Positions 1-8,600 of a DNA stretch of 11,041 nucleotides are shown one piece after another. Under the pieces are notes generated by a model, which saw only the letters and a program-made list of their open reading frames with translations, ran no database searches and was not told the origin of the DNA. Every line of letters starts with the position of its first letter. The stretch's first letter is position 1. This DNA comes from Clostridiales bacterium UBA1446 (GTDB lineage Bacteria; Bacillota; Clostridia; Oscillospirales; Oscillospiraceae): assembly GCA_002329245.1 (NCBI GenBank), contig DCTG01000123.1:1-11041 (forward strand), read 5' to 3'. The position numbers and the translations under genes are program-made.

Positions 1-1851
1 AACATGACCCAAGCGACGGCACCCAATGAGAACACAATCAAGACCGCTTTGAAGTCAACCGCAGAAACGGCGGTGAGTAACGGTAGCGTTGCAGTCACCA
101 TAAATCAAATCAGCTACACCCCGCCGATTGCGGGAACATCCACAAATCCCGGCGGCACAAATGGCAGCTACACCTTTACCATCACGGTGTCCAAGGGCAG
201 CCAAAGCGAAACAACCGTGCAGAAAACTATCACCATCACGGCAACTCCCTATACAGGAGGAACTGGCGGTGGTGGGGGTAATGGTGGCGGCTCCGGCAGT
301 GGTTCCAATACACCTGCTCCGTCCACTAAGCCCACCGAGCCTGTTACCGGCAATACGGAGAACAAGGCCACAGTGGACGGTAAGGGCAACGCCAACGTCA
401 GCTTGACCGACAAGAATATCACTGATGCCATTGCAGACGCAAAGGCCGAGGCGACAAAAAAAGGCGTTAATGCAGGCGACATCACGGCGGTGATCCATGT
501 CACCACAGGCGGGAGGGATGCCAACACCGTGACGGTCAATCTGCCCAAGACTACACAGGAGCAGGTCATCGACAACAAGATTGCCAGCGTTCAGCTTGTT
601 ATTGACCGCCCCGATCTTACCATCGGCATTGACCTTGCGGCGGTGATGGAGATCAACCGGCAGGCAAAGGCCGACGTACAGCTTTCCGCTACCCGCATAG
701 ACAACGCAAAGCTGTCCGGCGATGCGAAGTCCGCCATCGGCAACCGTCCTGCATATGACCTCAAAGCCCTCTACGGCAGCGGCAAGTCCGTAACCGACTT
801 TGGCAAGGGCAGTGTCAGTGTGGAGATTCCTTACACCCTGAAAAAAGGCGAAATTGCGGGCAATGTCTATGCCGTGTATGTGGACGCAAAAGGCAAAGTG
901 ATCTATCTCACCGATTCCAGTTATGATGCAAGGCGCGGAACAGTGGTGTTTTCCACCAGCCATTTCTCTACCTACGGTATAGCCTACAAAGCCAGCTTCA
1001 ACTTTACCGACATTGACGGTCATTGGGCAAAGGATGATATTCTCTTTGTCGCAAACCGTGGCCTCATGACCGGCACCAGCTCCACCACGTTCAGCCCAAA
1101 CGGTTCTATGACACGGGGTATGTTTGTAACAGCGCTCGGACGTTTGGCAGACGCCGACGTGAGCGGCTATACAAAGAGCAGCTTCACCGATGTGAAAGCC
1201 AATGCCTATTACATGGGCTATATCGAATGGGGCGTAAAAAACAACATACTGGTCGGCATCGACGGCGACAAATTCGACCCTGACGGCCTTGTGACCCGTG
1301 AGCAGATGGCGGTTATTATGGACAGGTATGCCACGGCGATCGGGTTTAAGCTGCCGGAAGTTCACGCACAGAACACCTTTGCCGATAACGCCAAAATTGG
1401 CGCATGGGCGGCTTCTTCCGTAAAGCGCATCCAGATGGCAGGCATCATCCAAGGTAAGAGAAATAATCTCTACGACCCGCAGGGAACGGCCACTCGCGCT
1501 GAGGTTTCGGCGGTGTTGCGGCGCTTCGTGGAACTGGCAATTTTCAACGACACAGCCCAAGGCTGGTCAATGAACGACAGCGGCCAATGGATGTATTATG
1601 AAAATGGCAAGCCCATCATTGGGAAAAAGGACATCGGCGGCACGACCTATACTTTCGACCAGTACGGTGTGACGGCGGATGTGCCGAAAGACCGGACTTA
1701 TTCCACCTACACGGTACAGCGAGGCGACAGTTTCTGGACGATTGCCCGTAAGTTTAACTGTACGATGGCTGAATTGGAACGGCTGAACAATAAAGGCCGA
1801 TTCTCCCTCATCCATCCCGGCGATGTACTCCGGGTACCGGAACAGAAATAA
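1..1851 (+). CDS. SLH-domain cell-surface protein with choline-binding-like repeat and C-terminal LysM (5' end outside window)
   Basis: The frame is open from base 1 to TAA at 1849-1851. The ATG at 4 is internal: no ribosome binding site or signal peptide is visible, so the gene starts upstream. Numbering from that ATG (615 residues): 1-82 is an Ig-like beta repeat ending TKTITITATPY-style; 84-101 is a Gly/Ser linker; 123-330 is a beta-rich pre-SLH domain closing with TSHFSTYGI; SLH domains lie at about 334-380, 393-442 and 459-510. Their TRAE-type motifs read MTRGM (369-373), VTREQ (430-434) and ATRAE (496-500), so the Thr-Arg core is kept in all three. Residues 520-558 resemble a choline-binding/cell-wall repeat (GWSMNDSGQW, then GTTYTFDQYG). 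Residues 568-615 form a LysM domain (YTVQRGDSFWTIA to IHPGDVLRVP). By family knowledge, SLH trimers bind pyruvylated secondary wall polymer and LysM binds peptidoglycan N-acetylglucosamine. The inferred role is a surface structural or adhesive protein; no catalytic domain is seen. It converges on tnpV. Confidence 0.93.
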   Translation, partial: NMTQATAPNENTIKTALKSTAETAVSNGSVAVTINQISYTPPIAGTSTNPGGTNGSYTFTITVSKGSQSETTVQKTITITATPYTGGTGGGGGNGGGSGSGSNTPAPSTKPTEPVTGNTENKATVDGKGNANVSLTDKNITDAIADAKAEATKKGVNAGDITAVIHVTTGGRDANTVTVNLPKTTQEQVIDNKIASVQLVIDRPDLTIGIDLAAVMEINRQAKADVQLSATRIDNAKLSGDAKSAIGNRPAYDLKALYGSGKSVTDFGKGSVSVEIPYTLKKGEIAGNVYAVYVDAKGKVIYLTDSSYDARRGTVVFSTSHFSTYGIAYKASFNFTDIDGHWAKDDILFVANRGLMTGTSSTTFSPNGSMTRGMFVTALGRLADADVSGYTKSSFTDVKANAYYMGYIEWGVKNNILVGIDGDKFDPDGLVTREQMAVIMDRYATAIGFKLPEVHAQNTFADNAKIGAWAASSVKRIQMAGIIQGKRNNLYDPQGTATRAEVSAVLRRFVELAIFNDTAQGWSMNDSGQWMYYENGKPIIGKKDIGGTTYTFDQYGVTADVPKDRTYSTYTVQRGDSFWTIARKFNCTMAELERLNNKGRFSLIHPGDVLRVPEQK

Positions 1852-1873
1852 AAAAGCTACAGGCTAAAGCGAA

Positions 1874-1913
1874 AATACCGCCAGACACCGTTGTAAAAGT
1901 GTTTGGCGGTATT
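1874..1913. terminator. Bidirectional intrinsic terminator between the SLH gene and tnpV
   Basis: Arms 1874-1888 and 1899-1913 are complementary over 15 bp with a single G-T wobble, enclosing a 10-nt loop. The hairpin begins 22 bases after the stop codon of the + gene and lies 5 bases beyond the stop of the - gene. Read on the - strand, the stem is followed by a good T-rich tract (TTTTCGCTTT). On the + strand the tail (ATTCTTGCTT) is weaker. Its place between two convergent stops fits a shared terminator. The pairing is seen directly; the termination function is inferred. Confidence 0.75.
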
Positions 1914-1918
1914 CTTGC

Positions 1919-2269
1919 TTAAATACAGATAATTTGGGCTGTCACAATCTCGTCTGCAATTTCCTGCGCTTGTTCGGATAAGCGAATGCGCTCCATAGTA
2001 TCATCTTCAGGCATGGGGTGTTTCCTCAGATAATCAGCACGGATTCGTTCCGCCAGTTCAAAGGCAGTTTTGTCAATGCTGGCACAATGTTCTGCCAACT
2101 TGCCGGTGAGAAGCAGTTCTCGATACATACCTGGTTTCTGTTCGCACAGATAGTTCAAGCGAAGCCATCCATATCTCCCCAAGTCAGCAAGTTCGGCTTT
2201 TCCGTCAATCTCAATGTTGGGGTACAGTAACCCATCAATCTCTGTGTATTCAAATTCAAATTTTGCCAT
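1919..2269 (-). CDS. tnpV: TnpV-family transposon-encoded protein
   Basis: This is a complete 116-residue reading frame from ATG (2267-2269) to TAA (1919-1921), with GGAGG nine bases before the start. The sequence follows the TnpV pattern: a short N-terminal beta part with DGLLYPNIEID (12-22), the LG-YGW-R--YL core at 30-41 (LGRYGWLRLNYL), the helix YRELLLTGKL at 49-58, an acidic and basic helical middle, and a closing AQEIADEIV helix (101-109). TnpV was named from the Tn4451/Tn4453 chloramphenicol-resistance elements of Clostridium, where it has been compared with Xis-like excision proteins. Its biochemical function is not established. The length is close to the usual family length, so it looks intact. 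It sits alone between the 3' ends of two surface-protein genes, with no recombinase or mobilisation gene in view, so it may be a remnant or small passenger. Assignment rests on motif recognition, not a search. Confidence 0.8.
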   Translation of the reverse strand: MAKFEFEYTEIDGLLYPNIEIDGKAELADLGRYGWLRLNYLCEQKPGMYRELLLTGKLAEHCASIDKTAFELAERIRADYLRKHPMPEDDTMERIRLSEQAQEIADEIVTAQIICI

Positions 2270-2278
2270 AAAGCAAAT

Positions 2279-2283
2279 CCTCC
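2279..2283 (-). promoter_or_regulatory. Ribosome binding site of tnpV
   Basis: On the - strand GGAGG lies nine bases upstream of the ATG at 2267-2269. It is a near-ideal Shine-Dalgarno and fixes the start. It also lies inside the inner arm of the inverted repeat described next, so it could be masked in longer transcripts. Confidence 0.8.
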
Positions 2284-2334
2284 AATAAAGATCATTTACA
2301 ATTCATCGGTAATCGTCTGGCTGTTGGCTAAACA

Positions 2335-2340
2335 ATTATG
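2335..2340 (-). promoter_or_regulatory. Possible -10 box of tnpV (weak)
   Basis: CATAAT on the - strand differs from the consensus TATAAT at one base. A start of transcription about seven bases downstream would fall inside the spacer of the inverted repeat, giving an mRNA without the outer arm. No good -35 hexamer is present at 16-18 bases, so this is tentative. Confidence 0.25.
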
Positions 2341-2372
2341 ATTTTCGTAAACATCCTTATTGGAGGATTGCT

Positions 2373-2571
2373 AAAGCCACCTGGGTTTTTTGTTTCCCCT
2401 CACATGAAAGCCATTTTTCTATATAAATGGAATCTGAGTGGAATGGGAAATTTTTCTGCTCTTTTACCCCGACGGGAACCTTCCTGCGGGGTATTTTTCG
2501 TTGAGTGGAATCATGAGTGCATAGGTTCTTTCGGACATGTAAAAACTCGATGAAATATCCATCTGAATCGT
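2373..2571. other. Intergenic region without a convincing gene
   Basis: This AT-richer stretch between the tnpV leader and the 3' flank of the giant gene holds small structures but no well-supported coding region. CCATTT and AAATGG form a short inverted repeat at 2411-2430. The ten-base sequence TGAGTGGAAT occurs at 2435-2444 and again at 2502-2511. A hairpin with a T-run lies between those copies. Short open frames here lack ribosome binding sites and recognisable domains. It may be part of the mobile-element segment that carries tnpV, but no terminal repeats or target duplication could be recognised. Confidence 0.5.
2466..2498 (+). terminator. Possible intrinsic terminator (weak hairpin plus T-run)
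   Basis: ACCCCG (2466-2471) pairs with CGGGGT (2487-2492). After a mismatched step, a shorter inner pairing involves GGGA and TTCC. A run of five T residues follows at 2494-2498. No gene on the + strand clearly ends just upstream, so its target transcript is unknown. Confidence 0.35.
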
Positions 2572-2612
2572 TTGGGCGAAACTCACGCGGCAGCCACGCA
2601 AGTTTCGCCCAA
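2572..2612. repeat. Perfect 12-bp hairpin downstream of the giant SLH gene
   Basis: TTGGGCGAAACT (2572-2583) and AGTTTCGCCCAA (2601-2612) are exact reverse complements with a 17-nt loop. The hairpin begins about 87 bases after the stop codon of the - strand giant gene. No T-tract follows the stem on the - strand, so it is not a textbook intrinsic terminator for that gene. It could be a factor-assisted terminator, an mRNA-stabilising 3' hairpin or part of the mobile segment. The stem is certain; the function is not. Confidence 0.6.
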
Positions 2613-2632
2613 TCATTTTGAAGTCACAGGGG

Positions 2633-2646
2633 ACGTCAGTTGACGT
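2633..2646. repeat. Short palindrome, possible protein-binding site
   Basis: ACGTCA and TGACGT form a perfect dyad with a two-base centre, within the 3' flank of the giant gene. Another dyad (TTCTTCAAGAA, 2664-2674) lies nearby. The spacers are too short for stable RNA hairpins, so any role would be in DNA binding. No neighbouring promoter supports that, and chance cannot be excluded. Confidence 0.2.
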
Positions 2647-2699
2647 TCGTAGAGATACTGCTATTCTTCAAGAAGCATAAAAGTCAAGCCTCTCGTTTT

Positions 2700-5600
2700 T
2701 TATATTTCTTCCATATATTTCAGAAGCCTGTACAATACCACGGCGGCTTCCTGCCTTGTAGTACTGCGTTTAGGATAGAACATATTGTCGCTGCCCTTCA
2801 TGATGCCCACGTTCTGGGCAAAGTTTACGGCGGATTTTGCATATTCTGAGATGCTCTGACTGTCCAAAAAAGTGCTCTCCGCATATTCTGTGGCTGTACC
2901 GTTTTTATGCTGATATAGCCGGTACGCAATTGTCGCAAGCTGTTCCCGTGTGATAGTTGCGTCGGGGCTGAACGTATCTGGACTGCTCCCCGTCACAAGC
3001 CCCAAATCATACGCTGTTTGCACCGCTCCGGAATACCATGCGTCTGCCGAAACATCCGTAAAAGTACCTTTGTTTTGCGAAAGCTCCGTATAAAGCGATC
3101 TAACAATGAGCGCTGTGAATTCGGCTCTCGTGATATTTCCGTCCGGGTTAAACGTAGTGTCGGATATCCCGTTGATTAGACCGCGTGAAGCGAGCGTCTC
3201 CACCTCGTTTTTCGCCCAGTCGCTCGTGACATCTTCAAAGGTCTTCACAGTTTCAAAGGCCGCAAATGATGAAAAGTGACTCGTTCGGAAGGTCAAAGTC
3301 GCGTTTTCTTGATTTGCAGTGCCGCCGAGCGGCTTCCAGATCCCTGAGGTTTCGTCATATGTGCGGGCAATCACGCTCTCGGTGTTCTCAACTTTTGTTT
3401 TATCCAATGGGATCGTAATTGTGAAATACTCACCAAGCTCTGATATCTGCCGACCGCCTGCCGTCAATATGAAATGATAGGTTCCGTCTGAAACCAGTCC
3501 GTCCGTTGTGTCGTCGCCGTCCGCCGGAGAAATGGTCAGAGCAATGGAATTCCTGCCTTCCGTGTGCAGAGATGTAAACCAGGCTGCCGGAATCGTGACA
3601 TCACCATTTCCTGTTATGATCTGAAGAGCCATATTGTCCGATATCAGCCGGTCTACCGCTGCTTTCGTCAGGCTTATCTGTATGCTGTCGACATTTCTTG
3701 CTTTGTTGGTTACATCGATCGTCGCTGTTGCCGCACCGGATGATTCCGCTCCGGAAATATAACCAACGGATATCACCGCCATTGCCGATCCGTCAGGCTG
3801 TGTGTGACGGATCATCGTGTACCCAACATTACCATCCGAGTAATAATTTGAGTCATCGGTGTTTTCTGCCCCTTGAGCAGTATTATTGACACGGGCCAGA
3901 TAGGCCTGCGTTGTTTTCCCGTCCGCCGCCGTCACCGTGACTTCAATGAGGTTCTGGCCGGAGTAGAGGGGCAGCAGAATGTTCCCGAGGTCAGTTTGCC
4001 TGCCGTTGACCGCCACGGTAGCCGAGGGATCCTCCGTCGTTGCTGAGACCAGCGTCTGAGTCGCTTGGCTGACCTCACCCGTATACTCCGTCTTACCTTT
4101 TTCAAATTGGATGGGGATTCCCGACAGGGCCAAGGACGCGAGATTTGCATTGTTTTGCGTGCCCTCCGGTACCGTGTTGGAATAGGAAACCGTCAGCGAC
4201 GCACCTTGCCGGTCAAACTGGAAGGTTTCCGTTGCCGTTCCCTCGCCGCCGAGTGTGATCAGACCGCTGTTTTCCCTGCTTTTATCATAGCTCTGCCGGG
4301 TTTCCAAGATATTCCCTGTGCCATCCAGAAGGCTGACGACGAGGTTGCCGGTCTGCGCGGTAACCAGAGAATTATTCCGCAGAGTGACAAGAGCTTTGGT
4401 GCCGCCCGCCTCGTTCCTCTGCTCGGTGGAGAGGGAAACCGGAGTACGATAGAGCTTCAGCCGGCTTTTAAACAGGATGGACGCCACATTGTTTGTTTCG
4501 TTGAATTCAGAAACAGTATCGGGTCCATCATCTCCCGTCTCCTCGATCCACACCTTCGCGTAAAGCCGTATGCCTCCGTCCGGGATCTCGTTTCCGTCGC
4601 CAACGTAATTCCGGATGTCGAAGGTGAACTGGCGCGTATATGCGCCTGCGTCCACCATGGCAAGGTCGTCGGGGTCCACCGTGAAGACGGCTCCGCTCTC
4701 CTGCCCGGCAACCTGCTCTGCAAGCTGTGTGCAGTCCGCATCGGTATACAGTCCTAGCTTCACGCTTCGGCCGCTGCAGTCCAGAACGGAGTCGCTGCCG
4801 TTGTACAGCGTGATCTGAATCACCCGCTTGCCGTCGGCATCGCTGACCTGCTCCAGTTTGGAAATGCCCGCATCGGGGATGTCGAGATAGAGCGTATCGG
4901 TTTTCGTATCGGTTTCATCACTTTCGGAGAAGTGCGCCGTTACGGTATAGTCGATGTTGTTGAGCCGGTCCTGGGGAATGTCGTAATACGTCGTCAGCGT
5001 CACGCTCCCGTTCGGCAGAAGGCCAAGATCGGAGAATACGGTCGTTTTCCCGCCGAGATCTACCTGAATGCGATCAATCTGGTCTATGCCTGCATTGTAG
5101 AGCGCAAACTGGACAGGAATCGACATTCCCCGGATGATGGAGGATGGATCCACGCCGACATAGCTGATGCCCACGCTGTTTTGGAAGGTTCCGGAGGCGG
5201 TGTAGAGATTGGATACCAAAGAGTCATGGCTGTAATCCGTACCCAGCAGCACCGCCCGGATCATATGATCCTCTCCGTTATAGACGGCAAAGGAATCGAT
5301 CAGGACATTGTCGTCCATCTCGGCAAGTGTCAGCGGCGCGGAAATAAAGACCTTCCCGTCGGCTGTGCTACGAAATCTCACTGCCTTGAATAGATCGTGG
5401 GCCGAGGCTTGCGAAGCGTCCTCATCCATGTCGGCAATCTCCGTCCAGAGGATGGAGAGGTCTTCAATGTTCTCCGCGTTGTTGATAAAGCGGAAATTGT
5501 TGCCGATGCTTACAGAGGTGTTGGCATTAACGCTGCTGATACTCTCAATGAAATTGTCATAGAGAGTCCCGCTGCCGTCAAAAGCGCACAGCCGGATATC

Positions 5601-8600
5601 GGGTGTCGGGACGCCGTCCACGTTCTGCTGGCTGAACCAGCCCAGAACAAAGCGCTCTGTACCGTCGCCGAATCTGGTTGTGGTGATCTGGGGATTTTCG
5701 TCCGTATTGTCGTCGTTGGTCAGTCGTACGTTTTTGACGACACTGCCGTCCGTCCCGACGACGGCATAGACGGTCTCTAAGTTGCTTCCCGTGGTGTTTT
5801 CCCCGGTGCCGCCGTCATTTGCCGCGATGGTATAGGCAATGCCAGCCGTCCCGTCAGACAGCATGGCGGCCTCCAGCCCCCTGACGTTTCCGGAGGTTCC
5901 GTTGTAAAGCGTCCGGGGATCGGACCATTGACTCGTACTCTTGTCATAGATGCGGTACAAAATGGTGTCCGAGCCGCTGAAGTTCAGCGGCTGGCTGGAG
6001 TCAGCGGCATAGACGCTTCTCCACGCCACTAAGACGTATCGGCCGTTGGTCGCAACCACCGGAGCCAGGTCAGGGATAGAATTAGCGGTCAACTGCGTTG
6101 TCGTCCAGCCCGATCCATCGTAGATCGCGGCCATGAGCTCGGTGCTGTTGCACATCAGCGCGATGTCCGCGTCGGTCACCGCGTCTCCCGCTTCCTTCTG
6201 GATGCTGCTGCTCTGCTGGACCCAGGCGGCGGCGGCAAAGGAGGCATCTCCCGCCGCTTTGAGCTGGGAATCCCCGTATCCATTCGAATCAGTCTCTAAG
6301 GCCTGCGGCGTACCATAGCCGCCGGCAGCGTATTGGCTCCAGCAGACATGGGTGTCCTCCACATTCGTGCTGTCGCCGTCAGAGAGAAACAGCAGGAGAT
6401 GTCCGTCTTTTGTCAGTACGGGATCTGAATAAGGATAGGCATTTGACTGAAGCACGCTGACGCCCGTTGAAGGTGCGGCCGCCGCCCGGAGCAGACCGCG
6501 CGCGGAGGATTCCGGCCCATTCCAGGCGCGCGAATACTCGTCAAGATAGTCCCGGCTCTCGATCTGCGTGCTTTCGGACACGGGCACAAGGACTTCGCCG
6601 TTGGGTAGAGCCAGAAACCTGCCTTTCAGGCCGGTACCCTTCAGATCGCGCTCAGACTGCTTGATGATCTCCGCCCACTCTTCTTGAATTTCGTCCCATT
6701 CGTTGAATTTTAGTTCAAACAGGTTGAAGTTGATCGAGGCCAGCACCTTTTCATAGGAGACAAAGAGGAATTTTGCAACAAACTCCACACCGGTCTTTCC
6801 GCGCATGGACAGAGTCTGGCCGCTTTTTCTCTCTTTATTGTAGCTGTTCAAAAAACTATTTTGGGAATCAATGGAGATCTGTCCGAACACACCGATCTTC
6901 AAAGCAGCGACGGAATAGTCGAAACCAAGGCCGCCGAAAGCGCGGATGTAGGCGTACAGGCGAAGAGTCGTCAGATAGTCATTGACTGAGCTCTTGCCGT
7001 ATTGCTCCTTGATATCGTCGCCGCGCCGCACAGCCGCCTTGAAGATTACCTCCGCAGTTGCACCCACGGTAAACTCCCCGGTGACCGGAACCCCTCCGAC
7101 GGAGGTGTTGTAGAACCAGCTCTTGCTATAGCCGCCGCCGGCGTTGAAGCCTCCGTTGAGCACATAAAAGCCCCATTCGCCGTCCTGGTACTTCAATTCC
7201 CCTAACATATATCCGCCTATGGTATAAGAAACGCTCCCGGAAGAGCTTGTCTTCTGCGTGGAATTCTTTTTATAGGTTTCCTTCTGCTTGCTCAGGTAGT
7301 TTCCATCTATCATACTGAGCATATCCGGCAAAGACGGGAGATAGTCGATATCCTCTGAAATGTCGTTCTGGGTATATATCCCGGTGACGTTGTCGTTGGC
7401 CATGTTTCCCAGATTGACATAGATCAGTGCCGAAAAGACGGTGGGGTCGGGAGTGGGCGATAGTTGCACGCCAAACATTCCGGCTGTGTCTTTCTTATCG
7501 ATGCCCGTGTCGCTGAGGGAGTCCAGACCTTTCTGTATGACCCCGTCGCTGACGATATCGGAGAGCGCGCTCCCGTCGGCGACCATATAATCCCCGATGG
7601 TTTGGTAGAAATTGTTGATTTCTGCGCTGTCTTCTGCATTTTCCACTCCGATCATATTCACGATGGAAAATGGCAGCGTGATCGTCTGGTACAGTGTTCC
7701 GTCTGCATTCGTTTCCTGCAGCTTCATTCGTCTGCTCTGCGCGGATTCCAGCCACCCCTCCATCGTCTGACCGTTCATGATGAAGGTGTTCCGGGTCGCC
7801 TTGATGGAGGAGAACGGATAGACCAGTGACTCGGACGTCTGCCCGGAGGGCGTGATCAGATACTCGTCCAGCAGCGTCAGCTTGTGTTTGGAGTTGTCGC
7901 TTTTCACATCCTCGCCCCACCACATCACGGTGGTGATCAGTTTGGTGGTCGGTGCAGACTGCCCCGGCCCGATGCTGCCCGTATAGTTCCGGACATCAAA
8001 GACTACGCCGCTTTTGAATCCGTAGTCCACATCCTGGGTCACAATAAACGGCTTGTACTTTTCTCCGGCCGGGACCTGTTCCACACGGACGGTCTTGCTG
8101 CCGAATTTGATAGCGTCTTCCACCCCGATATTGCAGTTGATGTTCAGTAGGCGGGGATAATAGGTATCGCCCGGGAAGCGAACCTCGAAAACGAAGTTCA
8201 GCCGGTCGCCGGACTCAAGTTGTTCATCACTGGCTTCGACCCAGAACTGGTCGGCGTCCATCTGCACCGTGAACTTTCCGTCCGCGTTGATATGGATCGT
8301 CTGGTCCTCTTTTCCGTCCTTCTCGTTGAGCTTTGCATCGGCGCAGTATTCGCCGTTTTTATAAACGCCGCCCCGAAGGATCACGTCTCCGCTGAATGCC
8401 GAGCCGTCCGGATTTTTAAAATAGAGCTCTGCGGTCGCCACTTTTCTAAGCTGGAAGTAATTCATGGGATAGACCTGAAGCTTTGTGGAATCCTTCTCCG
8501 AGGAGACCAGTCCCCCGTACAGCGTCCCCATGTAGACGTCTCCGGCATAGTTGGACTTCATATTGATCTCGCTTGCGATGCCGGACTCCTCATAGAGAGC

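Larger units (their letters stand above)
2272..2372 (-). repeat. Imperfect inverted repeat in the tnpV leader, one arm covering the Shine-Dalgarno
   Basis: The arm 2272-2299 (28 nt) and the arm 2347-2372 (26 nt) are reverse complements apart from two single-base indels and two mismatches. The best run is the AATCCTCCAATAA core. A 47-nt spacer (2300-2346) separates them. In a - strand transcript that starts right of 2372, the two arms could fold into a long stem that buries GGAGG of tnpV. A transcript beginning in the spacer would carry only the inner arm and leave the site free. The repeat is seen directly; the regulatory reading is inference from known insertion-sequence strategies. Confidence 0.65.

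Noticed and set aside
249..578. Proline-rich open frame on the - strand
   Set aside because: Its proline run is the antisense reading of the Gly/Ser linker codons of the SLH protein.
55..1560. A 501-codon open frame on the - strand, antisense to the left SLH gene
   Set aside because: It covers the SLH gene almost entirely. Its product is rich in Cys, His and Gly with no domain pattern, while the + frame encodes clear SLH domains. It results from the codon composition of the real gene.
2300..2346. Phase-variable invertible promoter between the inverted repeats
   Set aside because: The arms differ by two indels and two mismatches and no invertase is in the window. A hairpin over the ribosome binding site explains the arrangement more simply, so this is kept only as an alternative.
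2338..2553. 71-codon + strand open frame in the intergenic region
   Set aside because: No ribosome binding site precedes the ATG, it spans the outer arm of the tnpV inverted repeat and a terminator-like hairpin, and the product shows no recognisable feature.
2464..2616. 50-codon - strand open frame starting MIGRNLRGCR
   Set aside because: No Shine-Dalgarno is present. The frame begins inside the 12-bp hairpin and ends inside another hairpin. It is open but otherwise unsupported; conservation in other tnpV loci would reopen the question.
4065..4757. 230-codon + strand open frame opposite the giant gene
   Set aside because: It is antisense to CARDB and cadherin-like coding sequence, with no start signal and low-complexity Arg-rich composition. 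The same holds for the open frames at 4932-5393 and 8760-9428.
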